Shown: positions 1 to 8,501 of the stretch, one piece after another
How the letters are laid out: the number at the start of each line of letters is the position of its first letter
How positions within the stretch are numbered: position 1 is the stretch's first letter
NCBI GenBank assembly: GCA_938009275.1
Contig: CALLHY010000064.1
Location: 1 to 49,652, forward strand
Length of the DNA: 49,652 nucleotides
Origin: an uncultured bacterium
Lineage (GTDB): Bacteria; Cloacimonadota; Cloacimonadia; Cloacimonadales; Cloacimonadaceae
Direction of reading: 5' to 3'
The notes under the pieces: generated by a model
The model's input: the letters and a program-made list of their open reading frames with translations, nothing else
What the model was told of the DNA's origin: nothing
Databases searched by the model: none
Program-made: the position numbers and the translations under genes

Positions 1-3000
1 GTTAGGATAGTTGCTCTTAAGCTCTGTAGCAATTACGGGAACGATTGGATCTTCATTCGACACGCTACCGCCTACACCGTGGATGCTGAAATCATCAACG
101 TAGAACACGAATGCATCGTTTGATACGCAGCGAATGGCAATGTAGATACTTTGTCCATCGTAAGCAGAGAGATCATAGGTGAACTGAGTCCAATCTACAG
201 GAGCTTCAACATAGTTGGTACCGCTAATAAACTGGAAGGTTTGCCAGAAGATATTGGCATTGGTAGAAACACCAACCTGGAAACGTTCCAAACCATACTG
301 AGCAGTGTGGCTCTTTGCCCAGAATCTTACTGCGCTATTGGTGCCTAAGTGCACGCGAGGAGTAATCATCCAATCGTTGTTTGCAGGTGTGGTTGAAGCA
401 AAACTTGCAGCCATCTTGTCCCCACCATGAGGTGTTAATGACGTTATGGGCGGAGTGGTTGCACTCGGATTGAAGATAATGTATGCCATAGCTGCAGCGG
501 CATTGGGGAATTCTACATTCTGGATGCCATATGTGGTGGACAAATCACGATCCAGCAATGTCCAGGGAGCAAAAGCCAGAGTGAAGTTATCGTAAGACTC
601 GAAGGTCTCAGTATAGAATGCTGGTGCTAAGGTTACATTCACGTTTGCTTCTACGGTTACGATTGCGGATTCGCCGATATCGTGTGTGGCAGAAACACCA
701 TAGGTATACTGACCATTAGGAACGTTGGCATTGGCATAGGTGGTTGTAGTAGGATCGGTGATGGTGGCCAACAAGGTTCCATTACGATACACTTTATAAC
801 CGGTTAAAGCGCGGGTGGCAGGAGCAACCCAGTTCAGGGTTACCAGGCTGCCGGTTACGTTTGCGGTTAAGTTTGTAGGCGGTGCGGGAGGTGCCGAGAT
901 ATCCAAAGTGATGGGGCCGGCAGGAACCGATTCGCCATTGGTGTAGTAGGCGGTTACGGTGAAGTTATGTTGACCTGCGCTAAGAGCCATGGCATCATAT
1001 TCTAAGGTAGCTGGATTGTCGAGCGTTGCAACCAATGAGCCATTGCGATATACTTTATAGCCCAGGAGTGATCTGGTGGCTTGAGTTGTTTGAGCCACGA
1101 AGTTATTGGCAACAATTTCACGGGCTACACTGGTTTGGTTAACTGGTACATGCGCAAACACAGGTGCTGCTGCAGGGGTGCCAAGGTAGATGTCGTCAAC
1201 GAAGAAGATGAAGGCATCATGAGACAGGCATTGAATACCAAAGCGCACTGATTGGCCAACATAGGCGTCAAGTGAGTAAGTATATTCAGTCCATGCAACT
1301 GGTGCAGAGACGTAGTTTGCACCGCTGATGATGTTAAAGTTGGCGGGAGCGGTACCGGTGGTAGAGATACCAACCTTGAAACGCTCCAAACCATAATCTG
1401 CCACGTATGAACGTGCCCAGAACTTCAGTACATTACCTGCTGCGATGGTGATGGGCTCGGAGATTAGCCAGTCGTTGTTGGGAGGAGTGGTGGAGGCAAA
1501 GCATGCTGCCATCTTGGCTCCGCCGTGTACTGGTGTTTCCAGGGCAGGAGTGGTTGCGCTGGGATTGAATATGATATATGCCATAGCTGCGCCGGAATTT
1601 GTGAAAGTAATTCCACTAAATCCATAGGTTGTGCTAAGGTCTACATCAACAAGTGTCCAAGGTGCAAAGGTTAAGGTGAAGTTATCGTAGGTTTCAAAGC
1701 CTTCGATTAGCTCGTTCACGGGAGGTTCGGTACCGGGGGTGTCCCATTCCAAGTGCACGTTGTTATAGTCAAATATCGAAGCTGCCAGGTTCGCAGGGGG
1801 ATCAAGCTGAGCTGTCACGCTAATGTTTACTGGGCCGGCAGCTACCGATTCGCCGGAATCGTAAACTGCAGTTAGCGTGTATGCATATTCACCCACTGGA
1901 ACTGCGAGGTCTGTGTAGGTAAGAGTGGCAGGATTGTTTATGGTGGAAAGCAGATTGGCATTGCGATAAATCTTGTAGCCAATATGATCTCTCGTGGCAA
2001 CAGCAGGAGCGTTCCAAGTTAATACCACATCGGCATTAACCAGGTTTCCGGCAAAGTTCTGAGCAGGATTCATGGAATCATTTAGCTCAGAGATGCTGAA
2101 GCTATCCAGATACAGGTAGTTCATATTCATGGCACTGTGACCATGGAAACCAAGGTAATAAATACCATTAGCGGCTATGGGAACAACTATTTCTGCCAAT
2201 TGGTAGGTGGTGCTGTTGATATTCGTATTTTGGAACAGCTGAGTGGTCAATGCAGCAGGACTGGCAGCGTTTCCAAGGTACAAGCTAAGCTTTTCAGGTG
2301 TGGTGGTGCTGTTGGCGCGATAGTAGAATTTTACCTTGTAGGATGTTGCGGCGGTAAGCTGCATGGGGGGTGAGATTAACCAATCGTCCATTGCCAGGGC
2401 GGTATTAAAACGAATTCGCATAGCGTTAGCACCGGCTTGTGACCCGCTGGCTACGCTTTCCCAGGTGTAGGGATCGGTGTTGGCATTGTTAGTAGTCCAG
2501 CCCAGTGCCTGTGCGGGAGGAGTAACTTCGTCGAATCCCTGTAAGTATGGGAAGGAAACAACAGTGGGATCGGCAAGAGTGGTAAAGCTCCACACAGGGC
2601 AGTTTATTGCGTCACCATATTGGTTAAAGGGAACAATCTGCCAATAGTAGGTGGTGCTATAGGTAAAGGGATTGGGAATGTAGATATTACCTGTCTGGAC
2701 AGTTCCGTTCACCATATTGGTGGGCGGATTATCGGTGCCCAGATATACTTTGTAACCATCGGTAACGCCACCGCCGGCAACCCAGCTAAGGGATGCGCCA
2801 ATGGGGGTGTTAATTGCGCTATTTGCGGGTACAGGATTTTGAGCCATCAAGGGTGGATCGCCCGCTGAGGCAGGGGCAAAGGTGAAGGTTAGGCCTTCGG
2901 AGGGATATACTGTAGCGCTCAGTGTGCATGTGCCGTTATTGGCAGTGCCGACAACAGTCTCTGCCCAGTTGGTGGTGGTGGTACGGTTATTAAAATCGGT

Positions 3001-3579
3001 ATTGGAAGCACCACGAAGACCAACCTGAACGGTGGCAGCAGTGGTAACCGACACAGAAGTAATATTGCCATAAACGAATACAACCTTGTTGCCGTTTTCG
3101 TGCAATTGAATCTGGAAATTAAGATCGTCATTTGCTGCAGGGGTAGGAACGCGGCGGTAGTGGCTCCACTGAGCTGTGAAAACACGATTGGGAGCTGTTC
3201 CGCTTACTATAGACATCAATTCACCATTATCGCGTGATTTTATGTCTCTGGATAAAGCGGCTACTACATTGTTTGTTCCAGTTCCGCTGCTGATGGGCGT
3301 GGTGGTATTGGTAACAGCCGAACCCATTGCGATGAAACCATTTGCTTGAATACTAACTTCATTGTAAACCACACCATTGTAGGTGAAGCTAAATCCCAAA
3401 GGGATGTTGTTGAAGTTTTCGTTATCGTTTGCGGATGTCCCGTGGACAGTCCCTCCACTGATCGCAGTGTATGAGCCGGCAGTAGAAGTGAAAGAGTATT
3501 CACTTACATCAGCCCATGCACAAAGCGTTAAAGCTGTGAAAATCAGCAGTAGAAGGAGTTTTTGAATCGGTGCTTTCAT
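1..3579 (-). CDS. Secreted multidomain protein: choice-of-anchor J and FN3 domains, start of C-terminal sorting domain (3' end outside window)
   Basis: An open frame runs without a stop from an ATG at 3579 to the left edge (1193 codons visible). An AAGGAG box lies 5 nt before the ATG. Residues 1-24 form a signal peptide (KAPIQKLLLLLIFTAL, then CAWAD). Residues ~25-235 look like a beta-rich N-terminal domain. Three MAM-like choice-of-anchor J domains follow at about 341-498, 623-798 and 988-1166, each with a DDWLIS/NDWLIS/NDWMIT-type core and a closing VDD or LDS strand. FN3-like domains (GYKVYRNG) sit between them at about 240-330, 505-595, 800-890 and 893-970. The last visible residues, ELKSNYPN, match the start of the NYPNPFNP sorting domain (FlgD-Ig/Por type), so the true C-terminus is probably about 70-90 residues further left. 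Likely exported and surface-attached or released; ligand unknown. Domain naming is family knowledge; role is inference. Confidence 0.85.
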   Translation of the reverse strand, partial: MKAPIQKLLLLLIFTALTLCAWADVSEYSFTSTAGSYTAISGGTVHGTSANDNENFNNIPLGFSFTYNGVVYNEVSIQANGFIAMGSAVTNTTTPISSGTGTNNVVAALSRDIKSRDNGELMSIVSGTAPNRVFTAQWSHYRRVPTPAANDDLNFQIQLHENGNKVVFVYGNITSVSVTTAATVQVGLRGASNTDFNNRTTTTNWAETVVGTANNGTCTLSATVYPSEGLTFTFAPASAGDPPLMAQNPVPANSAINTPIGASLSWVAGGGVTDGYKVYLGTDNPPTNMVNGTVQTGNIYIPNPFTYSTTYYWQIVPFNQYGDAINCPVWSFTTLADPTVVSFPYLQGFDEVTPPAQALGWTTNNANTDPYTWESVASGSQAGANAMRIRFNTALAMDDWLISPPMQLTAATSYKVKFYYRANSTTTPEKLSLYLGNAASPAALTTQLFQNTNINSTTYQLAEIVVPIAANGIYYLGFHGHSAMNMNYLYLDSFSISELNDSMNPAQNFAGNLVNADVVLTWNAPAVATRDHIGYKIYRNANLLSTINNPATLTYTDLAVPVGEYAYTLTAVYDSGESVAAGPVNISVTAQLDPPANLAASIFDYNNVHLEWDTPGTEPPVNELIEGFETYDNFTLTFAPWTLVDVDLSTTYGFSGITFTNSGAAMAYIIFNPSATTPALETPVHGGAKMAACFASTTPPNNDWLISEPITIAAGNVLKFWARSYVADYGLERFKVGISTTGTAPANFNIISGANYVSAPVAWTEYTYSLDAYVGQSVRFGIQCLSHDAFIFFVDDIYLGTPAAAPVFAHVPVNQTSVAREIVANNFVAQTTQATRSLLGYKVYRNGSLVATLDNPATLEYDAMALSAGQHNFTVTAYYTNGESVPAGPITLDISAPPAPPTNLTANVTGSLVTLNWVAPATRALTGYKVYRNGTLLATITDPTTTTYANANVPNGQYTYGVSATHDIGESAIVTVEANVNVTLAPAFYTETFESYDNFTLAFAPWTLLDRDLSTTYGIQNVEFPNAAAAMAYIIFNPSATTPPITSLTPHGGDKMAASFASTTPANNDWMITPRVHLGTNSAVRFWAKSHTAQYGLERFQVGVSTNANIFWQTFQFISGTNYVEAPVDWTQFTYDLSAYDGQSIYIAIRCVSNDAFVFYVDDFSIHGVGGSVSNEDPIVPVIATELKSNYPN

Positions 3580-3804
3580 AGCATCTCCTTATCTTGGTTA
3601 TTCCAAAATTATGTTTCTAAGTTTTCCGATTTGCGAGGCTGTTTATAATGCCTACGCTCCAATCTACACAGTATGTAACATGCTATATGTGTCAAGCAAA
3701 ACTTGCGCGATTCATTAGATTAAAGCAGTAATACGTGGTAAGGGGTCAGATGAACTTGCAAATAGACTTACGTATTATTGTTAATGCCATATAGCTACGA
3801 CAAT
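3580..3804. other. Upstream region of the large secreted protein gene
   Basis: No gene is seen. On the minus strand a TTGACA box preceded by GC lies at 3695-3690, about 110 bp before the secreted-protein ATG, and could be a -35 element. No convincing -10 is visible at the expected distance. A weak dyad (AATACGT / ACGTATT) lies at about 3731-3776. Confidence 0.4.
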
Positions 3805-3978
3805 TTAAAGTTCATAATTCCAATACCGATGGTATAGCCTGTCATCAAATGCTCCATTATCAGGGCTGTCGAACTCCTGGTCGACAGAGGCAACGCTGTT
3901 GCCTGTTGTGAAAAGGCCTCCAACCTTTGTGGTGACGATGACGTCCCCATTCCAAGCGTCTTCACAAATGAACCTGCT
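3805..3978 (-). pseudogene. Short C-terminal gene remnant, family not recognised
   Basis: One minus-strand frame reads about 57 codons, closing with ...DRLYHRYWNYEL and a TAA at 3805. It contains compact, plausible protein sequence (DVIVTTKVGGLF, EFDSPDNGAFDD), but a stop just upstream at about 3976 means there is no start or N-terminal part. I read it as the tail of a lost gene. A 96-residue frame over the same bases gives poor protein-like sequence and is probably a shadow. Function unknown. Confidence 0.35.
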
Positions 3979-4060
3979 CTACACGCATTGCAGGTCATTT
4001 TGGGGAAATCCATATTGGTATCCCGCTCCCGGAATTGGGACAAAGCTTGCCCGATCCCTG

Positions 4061-4118
4061 AAGGAATTACGGGTGAATTACGCATGAACTGCGCATCTCA
4101 TCCGTAATTCATGCGTAT
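4061..4118. repeat. Dispersed palindromic repeat, ATTACGGATGAA family, copy 1
   Basis: The stretch contains interleaved inverted repeats: GAATTACGGGTGA pairs with TCATCCGTAATTC (one mismatch), and ATTACGCATGAA pairs with TTCATGCGTAtT. Related copies lie at 29491-29552 and 47847-47900. It has the look of a REP-type intergenic element. Confidence 0.6.
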
Positions 4119-4180
4119 TAAACTAGTAATTCGTTCAAGGAATCTAATCTATATAAGGAGCAACGTAAGATCACTTGATA

Positions 4181-4378
4181 TATTGCTGGACACCTTAGTG
4201 TGCGATGAAAACTTTGAACGCAAATAGCAAAACACAGGAGAACAAGATGTTAACAGTTAATGAATACTTTGATGGCAAGGTTAAATCCATTGGTCTTAAT
4301 AATGCCAGCGGCAAAAACACAGTGGGCGTGATGGATATTGGCAAATACGAATTTGGCACCTCTCCGGTTCAGTACAAA
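4181..4378. repeat. Left direct repeat containing the ppnP 5' region
   Basis: About 196 bp here are roughly 85-90% identical by eye to 13682-13877. Both copies start with TATTGCTGGACACCT and both have the ppnP ATG 66 bp in. Similarity ends abruptly at the codons for EFGTS. The two copies bracket the IS element and the efflux operon. Confidence 0.8.
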
Positions 4379-4453
4379 TGCCCCCTGTTTCGCAGCGAAA
4401 CCCTAAGCTTTAGAATTATTGACCAAGATGAGCAAAATGTACATAATTCATGA
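4247..4453 (+). pseudogene. ppnP: Truncated ppnP copy (nucleoside phosphorylase fragment)
   Basis: The ATG at 4247 follows an AGGAG box, and the first ~44 residues (MLTVNEYFDGKVKSIG..., NNASGKNTVGVMDIG) match the intact PpnP at 13748. From about 4379 the frame continues into unrelated sequence (YKCPLFRSETLSF...) and stops at 4453, so the half of the cupin that carries MTVVSGALNVLLP and the C-terminal LCRY is missing. An in-frame ATG at 4205 could extend it, but the conserved ribosome-binding site favours 4247. The unrelated tail (SETLSFRIIDQD) faintly recalls the N-terminus of a GNAT acetyltransferase. Probably non-functional. Confidence 0.75.
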
Positions 4454-4923
4454 CTCTCCGTATTATCGCTTGGACAAGTGATTCAATCGCGGGAGGTTTC
4501 CATTTCTTGGATGGTTAGATAACCAAATCATACAGTGGACGCGGTGTTGCTATCAATATCATGCATGAGATGGGCTGTAAATGCGAAGGGGAGTATTTTC
4601 TTAAGGAACAGCACACAATAGAGAGCAACTCCAGACTGCCTATTGATGTATTGTCTTGCAAATCTTTAGGTTAGACTACTAATATAAATCCAGATCATGG
4701 TTCCGATATAAATCTGATTTGAGTTATGTCACATCAGTTATAATTTCTTTTCATTACGCTTAGCACTACCAAGACTGCGGATTGCCCAAGATTGCCCAAG
4801 TGGTTTTCTATAAATGCTTTTCAGATATTCTTTTCTTGACTCATCTATTTTGACCAAGTGATCGCCATTTGCAGATTTCAGTGACACTTTATGCAAAACG
4901 CATGCTCAACATCATTACCATCT
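4454..4923. other. Gene-poor stretch with a possible acetyltransferase remnant
   Basis: No intact gene is seen. A plus-strand frame at about 4530-4674 reads GRGVAINIMHEMGCKCEGEYF and ends in TAG. The MGCKCEGEYF part resembles the end of RimJ-like GNAT enzymes, so with the tail of the preceding pseudogene it may be debris of one lost acetyltransferase gene. This is weak. A 10-bp direct repeat (GATTGCCCAA) occurs at about 4782-4801. Confidence 0.25.
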
Positions 4924-4935
4924 ATAATCTGCATT
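4924..4935. repeat. Target-site duplication, left copy
   Basis: ATAATCTGCATT, identical to 6537-6548 on the far side of the IS. Twelve bases fits the 9-13 bp range known for IS4-family insertions. Confidence 0.85.
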
Positions 4936-6536
4936 CACGCATCCCCCCGAAATATTCTTAGTACGCTTTGTGAGTCCCCTACCGTAGGTCGTTTGTGGTA
5001 TGTTTCGTCCTGAAAAACGCAGATGCGTTTTCAGATTAACATATTCATTTTAGTGTAGTTACGCAAGTTTGCGGCTAGACGGAGAGTGAAACTTGATAAT
5101 ATGTTGGGCTACATATAGATAGATATGCTATTTGTCATCAGATTTAGCTTTACAAAAAAAGCCGACTCCTGTTATTGGTAAATCTTCAAAAACAACCATA
5201 AAGGAGTCGACCATGTTTAGTGAACATCAAAAACGAACCAAGCAAAGCCTGCAAGTAAAATTTGGCCAGTATCTCGGGAAGTTCAAGAATGGGTTTAGCC
5301 TTCCAGAGTATAAGTTTCTACGTGATATGTGTTTGGGAATCATTAAGAGTCAATCTGTTATATGCCTCAGAGCAGCCTGTATGCTGGGTGAAAGTATAAA
5401 TGTGAAGAAAACATGTGAGCGTTTCACTCGCCATTTGAATAAGCCAAGTATGAAGACCAAGCTCCAGAGTCTGATTATTCAAGAACAATGTCATGGTTTT
5501 GACCATGACACCGCAATAATCGTTGATGATAGTGACATTGTGAAGTCAAAAGCGACAACTATGGAGGGGCTAAAGGAAGTAAGGGACGGCAGTACGGGTA
5601 GAGTCGATCAACTTGGTTATGATGTTCTCAATATAGTAGCTTATCAAGACAGCAAAGAAGGCTACGAGATTAAACCACTCAGTTCGGACATTTTTGCAGA
5701 AAACTTAGAGCTAGACACACTATACCAGGTAACAGAAGACAGGATTATTGACATATCCATAGCCACCGGCAACAAAGGTGTTTACGTCTTTGACCGTGGA
5801 TACGATAAGAGGTATTTGTTCTCTTTTCTGGAGCAAAACTCATGTAACTACATTATCCGCGCAATTGGGTCTAGGGGGCTGATTACCGGAGGTATTGAAA
5901 AGCCATTTTTGGAGGTAGCGAAGTCTGTTAAGCTTGATCAGGAATACAGGTTGAAGAAAGATGGACAATGCCTGAAGTGTGGCATCAAACGTGTATCAAT
6001 TCGCCGCAATCCACATAAGGTAAAGCATCCTGAGACGGTGGATACTTGGCTAATAGTCGCGCGCTACAGCACGAGCAAAACAGAGAAAGGAGGCTTTCTG
6101 TACTTGTTCTGCGACTTCCCCGGACAACCGGACTTAAGCACCCAAGAGATAGTTATCAAAGCACTGAAGATGTATAGAATGCGTTGGAAGATTGAAGAAG
6201 TACACCGTCACTTGAAACAAGCATACCAGTGGGAGAAGATACAACTGACTTCCTATACCAGAATTAACAACATGAACCAAGTTATGCTTCTTGCCATGTG
6301 CTATCTTTACTCGCTCAAACGGTTTGCATATATCTACCTGCATGCATTTCCGGCGATAATGAAGTATAAAAACACGGACTGGAAGAAGATATACGACTTT
6401 GTGTATTATCGCTTATCCATGCTCCTACAAACCTGCTTTAGCTCCATCTCAACCCGAAACATCATGCCATACAAAGGTAAATGGCACGATGCAAACCAAC
6501 TTATCATTCCCTGTTTAAAAAACGGGGGGATGTGAG
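4936..6536 (+). mobile_element. Complete IS4-family insertion sequence (about 1.6 kb)
   Basis: The element has terminal inverted repeats: CACGCATCCCCCCG at the left, and CTCACATCCCCCCG as the reverse complement of the right end, matching at 12 of 14 positions. It is bounded by a perfect 12-bp direct repeat and holds one transposase gene that ends exactly at the right terminal repeat. The right end resembles two other fragments in the window (about 26014-26040 and 29366-29400). It sits directly upstream of the TetR-efflux operon in the same orientation, with its right end about 97 bp before the tetR start. It therefore looks intact and possibly active. Confidence 0.88.
5213..6535 (+). CDS. IS4-family DDE transposase
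   Basis: 440 residues from an ATG at 5213 preceded by AAGGAG (a TTG at 5132 would extend it but lacks such a site). It catalyses cut-and-paste transposition of the surrounding IS. The DDE residues are visible: an acidic cluster DDSD at residues 105-108, D in FDRGYDK at about 194, and the IS4 signature Y-x2-R-x3-E-x6-K in YRMRWKIEEVHRHLK (about 321-335, with the catalytic E at about 328). Full length for the family. The C-terminal KNGGM is encoded inside the right inverted repeat. A related but internally deleted copy is at 25936-26619. Confidence 0.92.
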   Translation: MFSEHQKRTKQSLQVKFGQYLGKFKNGFSLPEYKFLRDMCLGIIKSQSVICLRAACMLGESINVKKTCERFTRHLNKPSMKTKLQSLIIQEQCHGFDHDTAIIVDDSDIVKSKATTMEGLKEVRDGSTGRVDQLGYDVLNIVAYQDSKEGYEIKPLSSDIFAENLELDTLYQVTEDRIIDISIATGNKGVYVFDRGYDKRYLFSFLEQNSCNYIIRAIGSRGLITGGIEKPFLEVAKSVKLDQEYRLKKDGQCLKCGIKRVSIRRNPHKVKHPETVDTWLIVARYSTSKTEKGGFLYLFCDFPGQPDLSTQEIVIKALKMYRMRWKIEEVHRHLKQAYQWEKIQLTSYTRINNMNQVMLLAMCYLYSLKRFAYIYLHAFPAIMKYKNTDWKKIYDFVYYRLSMLLQTCFSSISTRNIMPYKGKWHDANQLIIPCLKNGGM

Positions 6537-6548
6537 ATAATCTGCATT
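6537..6548. repeat. Target-site duplication, right copy
   Basis: ATAATCTGCATT, identical to 4924-4935. A TTGACA box begins 4 bp downstream, so the insertion landed at the outer edge of the efflux-operon promoter region. Confidence 0.85.
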
Positions 6549-6551
6549 TGC

Positions 6552-6605
6552 TTGACAAAAATCGCCATCCAAAAAAGCTGACTACAGGGTTTGACCAAAT
6601 GGTCA
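6552..6605 (+). promoter_or_regulatory. Control region of the efflux operon with a TetR-type operator
   Basis: A perfect dyad TGACCA-aa-TGGTCA lies at 6592-6605, nested in a looser outer GTTTG...CAAAC, 28 bp before the tetR start. It is the obvious candidate operator for the TetR protein encoded next, implying autorepression. A TTGACA at 6552-6557 may be the -35 element, but no good -10 follows at 16-18 bp. A TATAAT at 6616-6621 would put the start point almost at the ribosome-binding site. The promoter assignment is uncertain; the dyad is clear. Confidence 0.6.
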
Positions 6606-6633
6606 CACCAAACAGTATAATAAAGGAGTTATT

Positions 6634-7245
6634 ATGCAGACAGCAGCAGAAGACAGAATCATGACGGCAGCGATGGAGATATTTTGCCGACGGGGTTATG
6701 ATGGGGCACGCATGCAAGAAATTGCCGATAGCGCAGGGATATCCAAGGCTTCTTTGCATTATTACTACCGCAGCAAGGACAATCTCTTTCGCAAGACGGT
6801 GCAGGAGCTTTTTTCTCTGGTGATCCGCAAAGTGCGAAGTAGGATTTTGGATGAAAACAGCATCGAGGAAGTAATAACTCAATTGGTAAATGGCTATATG
6901 GAGATGTTCTTAGTGTATCGCAACCAAGTGTTTTACTTGCTTACCGAGCTGATGAAGCATGAAGAATTATTAGGTGACATCCTTTCAGGAATAGACACCA
7001 GCGCCATTTCCGTGGGGATTATCAATAGATTTCAAAAAGAGCGGGAAGCGGGACGGATAATAGATATCGAGCCGGCAGATTTGCTGATAAATATCATAGG
7101 CATGTGTGTGTATCCCATCATCGCAGAACCGATGGTAAAAAGGCTATTAAAGTTGAGCGATGCGGAGTTTTCAGAGATGTTGGCCCGGCGCAAACCGATG
7201 ATCAGTGAATTTGTCTTGCGGGCTATTCTGAAGGAGCCCCAATGA
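6634..7245 (+). CDS. TetR/AcrR-family transcriptional repressor
   Basis: 203 residues. The N-terminal helix-turn-helix (about residues 5-52) is typical: IMTAAMEIFCRRGYDGARM, QEIADSAGISKASLHYYYRSKDNLF. The rest is the helical ligand-binding and dimer domain. AAAGGAG precedes the ATG. Its stop overlaps the next ATG by 4 bp (ATGA), so it is the first gene of a seven-gene operon encoding a TolC-HlyD-ABC exporter. The arrangement parallels E. coli cecR-ybhGFSR, where the TetR protein represses the exporter. By analogy it releases the dyad at 6592-6605 when it binds a substrate, which is not identifiable here. Confidence 0.9.
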   Translation: MQTAAEDRIMTAAMEIFCRRGYDGARMQEIADSAGISKASLHYYYRSKDNLFRKTVQELFSLVIRKVRSRILDENSIEEVITQLVNGYMEMFLVYRNQVFYLLTELMKHEELLGDILSGIDTSAISVGIINRFQKEREAGRIIDIEPADLLINIIGMCVYPIIAEPMVKRLLKLSDAEFSEMLARRKPMISEFVLRAILKEPQ

Positions 7246-8501
7246 AGCGGTTTTGCCTCTTTATATTGATGCTGTGGCTGTATCTTACCCTAGGTGCTGT
7301 CACTTTATCAGAGTGTTTAAGTAGCCTGAGGCAAAATTCACCCCTGGCGGCCAACCAAGCTAGAGTAGAAGCCCAAAAGGCAGATCAGGATGGAATCTTA
7401 GCCACAGCCTACTATCCTTCCCTTAGTGTGATAGGAGATATTGGGTATAATAGTGAAGTCACCCAGATATCTTTTGGCACGGCGCTGCCCATCAAACCAC
7501 CCATCCCGGATAAAGATAGGGAAAGCGTAGGGTTGGAAATGCGCCAATTGATATGGGATTCAGGACTTACCTCACTGCAAAAAAAGGCCAATAGCTATCA
7601 GAGCCAGGCGAAACTGCTGGAAGTTCAAGCCAGCCTCCATCAGAGTGAAATGGAAGCCAGTGCGCTATACTATCAGATATTATCCTTCAATGCATCCTTG
7701 GAAATACTACAAATCCAACAAGAAAATCTGCTAACCCTGCAAGGCCAAGTGGAAGCAGCCAAAGAGTATGGCCTCAGAGAAAATACCGATGTGCTGTATA
7801 TTCGCCAAGATATCCTGAATGTGGAAGATAAAATAGCGGCTACGATAAACAATCGTAATTCTGCCGTGAAAAAGCTGGCGCAACTGTGCAATTTGGAGCT
7901 TCAGGATGAAGATAGCTTCGTTTTGCCCAATATCAGCATTCCACCAGAACCTGAATTCACCAGAGCGGAGCTGAAAAAACTGGAGGCAATAGCCTCTGCC
8001 AATAAGGTAAATTCACGCTTGGCCCTGCGCAAAAACTATCCTCAGATCATGGCTAAAGCCACAGCTTCCTTTGGCAAGCCGGGCTACGATATGTTTACCA
8101 CAGAATCTCACGATTATTATAGCCTGGGACTATCCTTTAGCTGGAAAATCTGGGATTTTGGCCAGCGCAATAAAGAAAGCAGGATAGCTATAGCCGAAGC
8201 TGAAATGGCCACAGCCAACCAAGAAAACCTGCTGATAAGCCTGCAAAATGAGATAGATACCATTGATTCTGAGTTGCAAATCCTAAACGATAATATCCGC
8301 TGCGGTAGCCAAAAGGTAGAGCTTCTCCAAGAAATCGTGGCTGCCCTCAACAGCAAACACAGTGCCGGCACCATCACCACCACCGAACTATTGATCCAAA
8401 CCAACAATTTACACAATGCCAGGCTGGAAGTAGAATACAGCCGCATAAAACTATCGTCCCAAATGGCCAAAAAAGCATTGGTATTAGGAGTAAAACTATG
8501 A
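7242..8501 (+). CDS. TolC-family outer-membrane efflux protein
   Basis: 419 residues with an N-terminal signal peptide (KRFCLFILMLWLYLTLGA). The body is the two-fold TolC/OEP pattern: long coiled helices rich in A, Q, E and L alternate with amphipathic strands (YYPSLSVIGDIGYN near 60 and KNYPQIMAKATASFG near 260, the paired strand entries of the barrel). It should form the trimeric outer-membrane duct for the exporter encoded downstream. It overlaps tetR by 4 bp and the fusion-protein gene by 4 bp (ATGA), implying translational coupling. Slightly shorter than E. coli TolC, as usual for operon-specific members. Confidence 0.88.
   Translation: MKRFCLFILMLWLYLTLGAVTLSECLSSLRQNSPLAANQARVEAQKADQDGILATAYYPSLSVIGDIGYNSEVTQISFGTALPIKPPIPDKDRESVGLEMRQLIWDSGLTSLQKKANSYQSQAKLLEVQASLHQSEMEASALYYQILSFNASLEILQIQQENLLTLQGQVEAAKEYGLRENTDVLYIRQDILNVEDKIAATINNRNSAVKKLAQLCNLELQDEDSFVLPNISIPPEPEFTRAELKKLEAIASANKVNSRLALRKNYPQIMAKATASFGKPGYDMFTTESHDYYSLGLSFSWKIWDFGQRNKESRIAIAEAEMATANQENLLISLQNEIDTIDSELQILNDNIRCGSQKVELLQEIVAALNSKHSAGTITTTELLIQTNNLHNARLEVEYSRIKLSSQMAKKALVLGVKL

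Noticed and set aside
5132..5212. TTG start extending the IS4 transposase by 27 residues
   Set aside because: The ATG at 5213 has a good ribosome-binding site and aligns with the start of the second IS copy.
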